From: JANRKF01 sp964519595
Lineage (GTDB): Bacteria > Pseudomonadota > Alphaproteobacteria > Rickettsiales > SXRF01
Length of the DNA: 29,456 nt
Assembly: GCA_964519595.1 (NCBI GenBank)
Contig: CAZFJN010000025.1
Span: 1 to 29,456 of the forward strand
Direction: 5' to 3'
The notes beneath the pieces are model-generated. The model was not told the origin of the DNA, searched no databases, and saw only the letters and a program-made list of their open reading frames with translations. Below are positions 23,622 through 29,456 of this stretch, one piece after another. Each line of letters begins with the position of its first letter. Position 1 is the stretch's first letter. Both the position numbers and the translations under genes were made by a program.

Positions 23622-25181
23622 TCAATAAACCTTCTCTCTGGCTTTCATAATCAAAGCTCCGGCAGCATCCCAGTCGAGCGCATCTTTTGGCAATATTTCC
23701 AGCAATTCATCTGTTGCCAGATCAGCAAAATCAACTAAAGACAAGACCTTATTTTCTCCTAAATTGACCAGCCAGTCGGCTTCTAATCCTTCAAAATCCA
23801 GCAGATCAGCTTTCATTCCAACTTCGCGAAGTTTAGTTTCGCGTTCTTCCTGCTTGTTTTTCAGCCAGATTTGCGCGCGATTATGCAATTCTTCGGCGAC
23901 TGATTCATCAAAACCTTCAATTGCCGCCAGATCAGAAATAGGAATAAACGCTACCTCTTCAACAGAAGTAAAGCCTTCAGTAACAAGCAATTGCGCGATT
24001 ACTTCCTCAACATTCAAAGCCTCGACGAATAATTCAGAAAGATTTTTGAATTCATCAGCGCGACGCTCAGATTCCGTTGCCTCAGTGAGTATGTCAATAT
24101 TCCAGCCGGTAAGTTGTGAAGCCAGACGAACATTCTGACCGCGTCTGCCGATTGCCAGAGAAAGCTGATCATCAGGAACCACCACTTCAACACGCGCTTT
24201 ATTTTCATCAATGACCACCTTGGAAACCTCAGCTGAGGACAAGGCGTTGACAATGAAAGTAGCCGCGTCCGGCGACCATTCGATAATATCAATTTTTTCG
24301 CCTTGCAACTCTCCAACTACCGACTGCACACGACTACCGCGAACTCCGACGCAGGACAGAACCGGATTAACACTAGGATCATTTGAGAATACCGCAATTT
24401 TGGCGCGACTTCCCGGATCGCGGGAAACTGATTTAACTTCGATAATACCATCGTAAATTTCCGGAACTTCCTGCGCGAAAAGTCTGGCAACAAAGCCAGG
24501 ATGAACACGCGAGAGAAAAATCTGCGGACCACTGCGCTCACGGCGAACATCAGAAATATAAGCGCGGATTCTATCACCAGGGCGAAAAACCTCACGCGGG
24601 ATCATCTCATCACGACGAATCATCGCTTCAGTTCGTCCAAAATCGACAATCACATTACCATATTCAACGCGCTTTACCGTACCGCTTACAATTTCGCCAA
24701 TTTTATCCTTGAACTCTTCAAATTGTTTTTCACGTTCAGCATCACGAACTTTTTGCAATACAACTTGTTTTGCGGTTTGCGCGGCAACGCGGCCAAAATC
24801 TATCGGCGGCAGTAAATCTCTTATTTCAGCGCCAATTTCGAGGGTTTTATCAATTTTCTTTGCCGCCTGCAGGCGAATGTGAATATGACTGTTGAAGCCT
24901 TCTTCACCGTTTTCATTATTTGCATTTTCGTCATTTTCATCATATTCCGGCATGTCATCGGAAACTACGGTTCTGACGCGATAGAGCTTTATTTCTCCAG
25001 TTTTGCGATCAATATACGCTCTTATATCATGTTCATGACCGTATTTACGGCGTCCGGCGACTTGAATAGATTGCTCCATAGCTTCCAGAATAGATTCTTT
25101 GGAAAGAGCCTTCTCACGAGCAACCGCATCAGCGATCTGCAATAATTCCGTACTTCCGTAAATTGTTTCAGCAACAGCCAT
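23622..25181 (-). CDS. nusA: Transcription termination/antitermination factor NusA
   Basis: 519 residues. Order of domains: N-terminal RNA polymerase-binding region (1-150) with an acidic insertion at about 76-95 (EYDENDENANNENGEEG), S1 domain (about 161-225, GTVKRVEYGNVIVDFGRTEA), KH1 with GVRGSRV (279-285), KH2 with GRRGQNVRLA (345-354), then two acidic helix-hairpin repeats at about 385-519 (SVEEVAFIPISDLAAIEGFD). NusA modulates pausing, termination and rRNA antitermination. It lies between rimP and infB in the standard order. A stack of 13-bp repeats fills the gap to rimP. Confidence 0.98.
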   Translation of the reverse strand: MAVAETIYGSTELLQIADAVAREKALSKESILEAMEQSIQVAGRRKYGHEHDIRAYIDRKTGEIKLYRVRTVVSDDMPEYDENDENANNENGEEGFNSHIHIRLQAAKKIDKTLEIGAEIRDLLPPIDFGRVAAQTAKQVVLQKVRDAEREKQFEEFKDKIGEIVSGTVKRVEYGNVIVDFGRTEAMIRRDEMIPREVFRPGDRIRAYISDVRRERSGPQIFLSRVHPGFVARLFAQEVPEIYDGIIEVKSVSRDPGSRAKIAVFSNDPSVNPVLSCVGVRGSRVQSVVGELQGEKIDIIEWSPDAATFIVNALSSAEVSKVVIDENKARVEVVVPDDQLSLAIGRRGQNVRLASQLTGWNIDILTEATESERRADEFKNLSELFVEALNVEEVIAQLLVTEGFTSVEEVAFIPISDLAAIEGFDESVAEELHNRAQIWLKNKQEERETKLREVGMKADLLDFEGLEADWLVNLGENKVLSLVDFADLATDELLEILPKDALDWDAAGALIMKAREKVY

Positions 25182-25193
25182 AAATCTCTCCTC

Positions 25194-25245
25194 TTAAAAT
25201 TGTGTCTTAGAATTGTGTCTTAAAAATTGTGTTTTAAAAATTATG
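25194..25245. repeat. Four-copy 13-bp tandem repeat between rimP and nusA
   Basis: Units TTAAAATTGTGTC, TTAGAATTGTGTC, TTAAAAATTGTGTT and TTAAAAATTATG follow in tandem at 25194, 25207, 25220 and 25234. The array runs into the rimP stop codon and ends about 12 bp upstream of the nusA start. Confidence 0.8.
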
Positions 25246-25798
25246 CTTTCTTGTGTTTTTTATTTGGCTTTTTTTGTTTGTTTTGTTTGTCCGCTTTGTT
25301 TTCCTGCTGTTGATTTGTCTGTTTAAGAAAAGTTTTCAGCAAATCTTCAGTCACAACCAGCTTGCCGCTTTTGATGTTGGAAAAAACTATCGCTCTTTCT
25401 ACACCGTCAACCTTAATTACAATATTTCCGTCCTTCGCCTTGATTATAACACCGCGAAACCGTTTTTGTCCGTTTAAGGGAATAAGAGTTTCCAGCTTGG
25501 CTTCATAATTCAAATAACGCTCATAATCAGAAAATTTTACCAGCGGACGATCAAGACCAGGCGAGCAAACCTCCAGATGATAAGCGCTTGTTATCGGATC
25601 TTCAACATCGAGAAGGGCTGAGACAACATGGCTTATTTCCGTGCAATCATCAAAGCTCATCGCCTGCTCATCAGCCCTTTCAACCATCAGAGAAAGGGTT
25701 TTCTGCTTGCCGTCAAGCAGGCGCAACTGGACAATTGCATAGCCCATATCTTGCAGCGAAGGCTCTATTATCGTTGTTATTTTATCTATAACGTCCAT
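25241..25798 (-). CDS. rimP: Ribosome maturation factor RimP
   Basis: 185 residues. The N-terminal alpha/beta domain contains VDVIDKITTIIEPSLQDMGY and the family motif VSALLDVEDPITSAYHLEVC followed by SPGLDRPL. The C-terminal SH3-like domain includes ETLIPLNGQKRFRGVIIKAK. The tail (about 160-185) is a Gln/Lys-rich extension (KQNKQKKPNKKHKKA). RimP is needed for 30S maturation. It is the first gene of the minus-strand rimP-nusA-infB-rbfA operon and is preceded by a structured leader with an attenuator-like hairpin. Confidence 0.95.
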   Translation of the reverse strand: MDVIDKITTIIEPSLQDMGYAIVQLRLLDGKQKTLSLMVERADEQAMSFDDCTEISHVVSALLDVEDPITSAYHLEVCSPGLDRPLVKFSDYERYLNYEAKLETLIPLNGQKRFRGVIIKAKDGNIVIKVDGVERAIVFSNIKSGKLVVTEDLLKTFLKQTNQQQENKADKQNKQKKPNKKHKKA

Positions 25799-25834
25799 TT
25801 TAGATTTATTAGTTCTAATTATGTATTTTACTTG

Positions 25835-25856
25835 TTTATGCTTAGTTTATGCTTAG
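25835..25856. repeat. Perfect 11-bp tandem duplication in the rimP leader
   Basis: TTTATGCTTAG (plus-strand reading) occurs twice, at 25835-25845 and 25846-25856, between the attenuator hairpin and the rimP start codon. Confidence 0.75.
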
Positions 25857-25868
25857 TTTATATCTTGC

Positions 25869-25934
25869 TTGTAGAGTGTAAATTCCGGCCAAAAGAAAAG
25901 GCAGGACGCGCCCACCTCTGAGGAATTTCTACAA
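25869..25934 (-). ncRNA. rimP leader RNA with intrinsic attenuator
   Basis: On the minus strand an inner stem AGGTGGG/CCTGCCT (25911-25917 with 25899-25905, loop of 5) is followed by TTTTCTTTT (25891-25899), a good intrinsic terminator ahead of rimP. It is enclosed by an outer stem: TTGTAGA/TCTACAA (25928-25934 with 25869-25875) and AAATTCC/GGAATTT (25922-25928 with 25880-25886). Closing the outer stem and forming the terminator are compatible here, so the controlling signal is not obvious. Structured attenuating leaders upstream of rimP are known in proteobacteria. The feedback ligand is unknown. Confidence 0.65.
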
Positions 25935-26130
25935 TGAGCTGATTATGATTGCAAGCGTTTTTTAATATTTACTGATTCTAGGATTGAAAATAAATATCCG
26001 AAATTTGATGTTAATGGTCGTTATTTGGAGTTCTAATATATAGATAGTGCAATTTATATCTTAATAAATATTTAACAATATTTAAAATTTCCCTGTGGTA
26101 TAATCAGAAATATTAATCAGGGGTATGCTC
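25935..26130. other. Divergent intergenic region between rimP leader and helicase cluster
   Basis: An AT-rich spacer that should contain the leftward rimP operon promoter (not located with confidence) and the rightward promoter at 26096-26104. No gene is visible. Confidence 0.5.
26096..26104 (+). promoter_or_regulatory. Extended -10 promoter of the helicase cluster
   Basis: TGG directly precedes a perfect TATAAT (26099-26104), giving a TGn extended -10. No good -35 lies upstream. The start would be near 26111, leaving a leader of about 20 nt before the 33-codon ORF. Confidence 0.65.
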
Positions 26131-26232
26131 ATGACGGATAAAAACAATATATATGTAGCATTTGTTATCAACCGCAGATCGTTTGTGCAAAATGATAAGG
26201 TTTTTAATTACGTCACTGAAAGTCATTTATGA
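26131..26232 (+). CDS. 33-residue ORF translationally coupled to the helicase
   Basis: ATG 26131 has a strong Shine-Dalgarno, AGGGG (26119-26123), 7 bases upstream; an in-frame ATG at 26125 overlaps too closely. The peptide starts MTDKNNIYVAFVINRRSFVQ and ends TESHL. Its TGA (26230-26232) overlaps the helicase ATG (26229-26231) as ATGA, the arrangement for translational re-initiation, while the helicase itself has no good ribosome site. It may be a leader cistron or a real small partner of the helicase. No family is recognised. Confidence 0.55.
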   Translation: MTDKNNIYVAFVINRRSFVQNDKVFNYVTESHL

Positions 26233-29003
26233 ATTTGGGAAATGCTCAAAAATTGCATCAAGAAAGGAATTCTTTCCTTAATCGCATTCGTCAAGCACTT
26301 ATAGCTGATAAAGATCTGCGGTGGAATCAGCGTGATGTGGTAAACACCATAGTTGATTATATAGCCGCACATTCTAATAAAGACGTTACCGAGCAAGACA
26401 GTAACCCAGACCATGATTTTCCGCCAATTACGATCAAAAAGCCAGCGCATTACGCGGCTATGATCGAATCGTCCCCCGGCTCCGGTAAAACGCGCATTAT
26501 GGGATTTATCGCCAAACATGCAGCGCATCTGAATGGTGCAAACCCGGGACATAAAGCCAAAAATCCTATCAAAGTGCTGTTGCTTACGCCTCGTCTAAAC
26601 CTGAACCGTCAAACCCTGAGTGCATTTGACGAGGAACTAGGCATCAAAGACAAGGACGTAGCATTGTTTGACGGCACCCAGACTATTAAGGAAAAACAGC
26701 GCGCCAAAGACGCACCTGTACTCATTGCCACCTATCAGTCACTTGGCAAGATGATTAAAGATGGCGTGGTGTCGCTAGACCACACCTCACAGAACTATCG
26801 TGGCATGGTGTTAATGGATGAAGCACATGAGATGGTATCTTTTCAAGAAAAACCGAAAGGAAGCCTTGAAGAAGTAAGCATAGAATCATTCGTTAACAAT
26901 CACCAAATAACGCTACTATTCACCGGCACTGATGACGGCGTGAGCCAGCGACATTTCAACTGTAAAGTGCCAACTATCTATTCTAAGCGCTTGGTGAAGG
27001 CTCATAATCAGGGTCTTACCTGCGATCCAATTCATCCCGGTCTGGTTGATGTAAGCCTAAAAGAACATATTGCTAGGAATGAAGAAAATGTTGCCGAGCT
27101 GATCGATAATTTTAGCGGACATGAGGGGGTGATTCAGCGAGCAGTGCAAGTACAGCTTATGAATAAGCACCCGGAAATGGGAGAACTTAGTAAATACAAA
27201 TCACTGTTTTTCGTAAACGGTGTAGAGGCTGGACGCAACGGAATGCAATATTTCAACGCTATGGCCAATGCGAGGAACCTCATCAACCCTAGAACTGGCA
27301 AGCCACTGGAGGCAGCACACATTCACGCAGACACCCCTTCAGGAGATCGTACCAAGATCATCGCCGATTATAAAAGCGGAAAAATCGCTGCTATTTTTAA
27401 CGACAGCATTATCACCTTTGGTTTTGACGATATTGAAACTGCTGTTGTTCACAACATAAAAATGCACGATCGCAAGGGCGGCTCTAAAGCATTAGCAGCG
27501 ATGGAACAGATTTTCACGCGCGGTACACGAATATGCAAAGATTTCTCAAATATGATAGCACTTGATGGAAATCCATATGGTTTGGACAAACAGGCATTGC
27601 TGCTTACTTATCGTCCGGTAGATGCCGCTAACAAACCGCATGATGTACTGACTTCAGCTGATTTATTATCTGGTCTACGCATGAACCACAAAGCGCGTAG
27701 AATCAGGCCCACGGCAAGGAAGTCAGGTGATAAAGATAATTGTGGGGTAATAAAAGAGTTTAAGCTTTCCGCGGATGATCTTGAATTACATTGCGATTTT
27801 AGTGTGCAGCAGATTCTTGAGGAGACAAGAAAGCGGTTAGAGGAAGAGCGAAGAAATGAAGAAAGAATAAAAGCTGTTTCAGTTGAAAAGACCAACCAAT
27901 GGATCGGTAAAATTGAATTAATGAGACGCTTTTCAATAACTAACGAAAACCGTGAATTTGGTAAACAATGGAACAAGCTTCAAGCAGATTTTCGGAATAA
28001 TCCAGAAGCAACTCAGGAAAAATATCCACATATTTCTTTTGCCATAACAATGCCTAGGAATATGTTCGTCGTCAGTTTGGAAGATAGCGATAAGTTGGCG
28101 AATACGTTTGGAATAAAATCAAGAGACCCTAAGTGTGAGTATGATAAGAATGGAGCTGCTTGTGAATTAGGGCGTTCCCCAGCAACAGAAATTTTTAAAA
28201 ATTCTTGGGAGCAACTTGTCAGTAGCTACTATAAAAATTCAGACGAACCAGTACAAATAGGTGAAATTTCTATTGACCCTTTAATAAAACGAAATCGTTC
28301 GCTTGTAATTACAAAATCTGGATTGCAGGCTCTTGGCGAAGCGATACAAAAGATAGAAGCCTTAAAAAAAGCAAAAAAACTAGAATTTGTTTCTTTGGGA
28401 GAAATATCAAACCAGAACGCTGGTCTGAGTCGACAAAGACTGACGCCGATATGGAATGAAATTATTCAAGCATACATGAAAGCTTGTAATAATGAACCTG
28501 TAGATCAAAAAGTGCTCGATGTTACAGTTAGTGGAAAAACATTCACCACTCGTTACGATCACAGAACTAACAGTATTTCTATTTCGCTTGCACACCAAGA
28601 CCAATTGTTGGAAATGTCTGGGTATCATAAAGAGTTCTATAAAGAAAAAGATAAATGGGTCAGAGCAAGAGATTTTTGTAAATATTTTGGAGTGTCAGAT
28701 AAACAATCTGGATTTAAAGGACTTTGGCAAGGACTGACCGACGGATATGATAAGATGAGAGAAGATAGTAAGACGATAGTGCAGACCATTACAGTAAATG
28801 ATATTGATGTAAGAATGTGTAAGATATCAACAGCTGCAAAAGATAGCTACTATATTCATCTAGATGATGCTCTTAAGTTAGCGGCGAGTGACGATATAAA
28901 GCGTCAATATAATATCCGCCCCGCAACAATTGATCCACAAAATACAGCCATCGCTCAAAGTGATGGACCTGCAAAACAAATTAAAGGTCGTAAAAGTGGA
29001 TAG
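26229..29003 (+). CDS. SF2 DEAH-type helicase with four C-terminal repeats
   Basis: 924 residues. Helicase motifs: I SSPGSGKTR (81-89), Ia LLLTPRLNL (117-125), II MDEAH (196-200), III FTGTDD (231-236), V FNDSIITFGFDD (390-401) and VI QIFTRGTR (427-434). A charged coiled coil (about 530-552) leads to four degenerate repeats of about 80 residues (roughly 559-628, 644-705, 719-797, 810-886). Each has a W-x-x-[LI]-x3-[FY] helix (W581, W660, W742, W833) followed 30-40 residues later by a strand and an 'L..LA' helix. The core is a restriction-subunit-like SF2 ATPase, but no nuclease or methylase domain is seen. The half coding for the repeats is visibly more AT-rich. The repeats may bind DNA or a partner; that is inference. 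Confidence 0.85.
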   Translation: MNLGNAQKLHQERNSFLNRIRQALIADKDLRWNQRDVVNTIVDYIAAHSNKDVTEQDSNPDHDFPPITIKKPAHYAAMIESSPGSGKTRIMGFIAKHAAHLNGANPGHKAKNPIKVLLLTPRLNLNRQTLSAFDEELGIKDKDVALFDGTQTIKEKQRAKDAPVLIATYQSLGKMIKDGVVSLDHTSQNYRGMVLMDEAHEMVSFQEKPKGSLEEVSIESFVNNHQITLLFTGTDDGVSQRHFNCKVPTIYSKRLVKAHNQGLTCDPIHPGLVDVSLKEHIARNEENVAELIDNFSGHEGVIQRAVQVQLMNKHPEMGELSKYKSLFFVNGVEAGRNGMQYFNAMANARNLINPRTGKPLEAAHIHADTPSGDRTKIIADYKSGKIAAIFNDSIITFGFDDIETAVVHNIKMHDRKGGSKALAAMEQIFTRGTRICKDFSNMIALDGNPYGLDKQALLLTYRPVDAANKPHDVLTSADLLSGLRMNHKARRIRPTARKSGDKDNCGVIKEFKLSADDLELHCDFSVQQILEETRKRLEEERRNEERIKAVSVEKTNQWIGKIELMRRFSITNENREFGKQWNKLQADFRNNPEATQEKYPHISFAITMPRNMFVVSLEDSDKLANTFGIKSRDPKCEYDKNGAACELGRSPATEIFKNSWEQLVSSYYKNSDEPVQIGEISIDPLIKRNRSLVITKSGLQALGEAIQKIEALKKAKKLEFVSLGEISNQNAGLSRQRLTPIWNEIIQAYMKACNNEPVDQKVLDVTVSGKTFTTRYDHRTNSISISLAHQDQLLEMSGYHKEFYKEKDKWVRARDFCKYFGVSDKQSGFKGLWQGLTDGYDKMREDSKTIVQTITVNDIDVRMCKISTAAKDSYYIHLDDALKLAASDDIKRQYNIRPATIDPQNTAIAQSDGPAKQIKGRKSG

Positions 29004-29274
29004 CCGTATCATCCCCACTCACATCCGCGCGGGGGTGAAGAAAAAATCCATCCCTATCCACTATCTTATCAGTAAGGATGCTGAAGGGGAGGATTGCTAC
29101 TTCGTTATCATATGTCCATATGCACAGCTCCAGCTAATGTTATCACGGAGTCAGCACATCAATCCGGAGGATTATGGTTATGTTGTTGCTTCCGGCTTTG
29201 GCAAATTTCCTCCACAAGATGTTTGCGATATGCTGGCGGAAGATTATGCTTTTGTGTTGGATGTGGTAGTGTAG
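28996..29274 (+). CDS. Small protein overlapping the helicase end
   Basis: About 92 residues from GTG 28996, which has AAAGG 8 bases upstream; its GTGGATAG overlaps the helicase stop by 8 nt. An ATG at 28963 in the same frame is an alternative with a weaker ribosome site. The sequence reads VDSRIIPTHIRAGVKKKSIP, then a mixed alpha/beta part (DCYFVIICPYAQLQLMLSRS, YGYVVASGFGKFP) and ends MLAEDYAFVLDVVV. No family is recognised and there is no signal peptide. Overlap with the helicase suggests translational coupling and a joint function. Confidence 0.65.
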   Translation: MDSRIIPTHIRAGVKKKSIPIHYLISKDAEGEDCYFVIICPYAQLQLMLSRSQHINPEDYGYVVASGFGKFPPQDVCDMLAEDYAFVLDVVV

Positions 29275-29456
29275 ATATTTACATGCGACCAGATGTAATT
29301 CTTGAGAGATTGGTATGTCCTTCCTGAGAGATTGGTAACAGATTATTCCGAAGACGGCACTGCCAACTATAGATAGATATTGTTGAGCGCCCATTCTTGG
29401 CATTGACAATCATAGATAGATGGTGATATAGATAATCCTCCACCAACATGGGAGGT
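29275..29456. other. Right-edge intergenic sequence
   Basis: No gene is supported. GAGAGATTGGTA occurs twice (29304-29315 and 29327-29338), and ATAGATAGAT words recur at about 29370 and 29412. A possible hairpin CCTCC...GGGAGG lies at the very end. Confidence 0.4.

Noticed and set aside
25628..25921. Plus-strand ORF of 97 codons
   Set aside because: It is antisense to rimP and its leader structure.
29143..29409. Minus-strand ORF of 88 codons at the right end
   Set aside because: It overlaps the plus-strand small gene coupled to the helicase and has no ribosome site or recognisable protein features.

Overview
The window reads as chromosomal DNA of an AT-rich, Gram-negative alphaproteobacterium. 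Evidence for this is an IF2 with the alphaproteobacterial-type N-terminus, a DUF4169 protein, a CobS/CobT pair, an alphaproteobacterial-style rimP-nusA-infB-rbfA block and bacterial tRNA-Asn(GUU) and tRNA-Ala(GGC) genes with encoded CCA. A methyl-accepting chemotaxis protein and a prepilin-like protein suggest a motile cell with a pilus or type II secretion apparatus. The species cannot be named from this sequence.

Layout. 1-2452 (mostly minus): 3'-truncated prepilin-like gene, tRNA-Asn, and a secreted protein with three SPOR-like repeats. 2676-5868 (plus): a small secreted protein and the AAA+/VWA pair cobS-cobT, closed by a hairpin terminator. 5916-8590 (minus): membrane-anchored MsrB overlapping a chemoreceptor gene, a long inverted-repeat element, and a small Cys-rich secreted protein. 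8875-11169 (plus): hexapeptide acetyltransferase, PfkB-family sugar kinase, DUF4169 protein, tRNA-Ala. 11277-14181: TetR regulator plus GNAT acetyltransferase (minus), divergent from an AhpD-like protein and a YHS-domain protein (plus), with a very readable two-operator control region between them, then a UDG-family protein. 14182-16526: accessory stretch with a cytoplasmic trypsin-like protease and an orphan gene, set among GC-rich palindromic repeats. 16527-18514: secreted orphan and a dicarboxylate/cation symporter. 18665-19974 (minus): a Fic protein with a MerR-like C-terminus and a decayed higA-type antitoxin. 19975-25798 (minus): dps, rbfA, infB, nusA, rimP, preceded by a leader with an intrinsic attenuator. 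26131-29274 (plus): a 33-codon ORF coupled by ATGA overlap to a 924-residue SF2 helicase whose C-terminus carries four degenerate repeats of about 80 residues, followed by an overlapping small gene.

How genes work together. CobS and CobT are paired chelatase-type AAA+/VWA subunits. The TetR block looks like an autoregulated detoxification unit. rimP-nusA-infB-rbfA is a transcription/translation module with Dps attached where truB is often found. The Fic gene lies beside remains of an antitoxin locus. The helicase cluster is the best candidate for an undescribed system. Across the window, spacers and gene ends carry 10-14 bp perfect or near-perfect tandem duplications, which looks like a genome-wide mutational habit.
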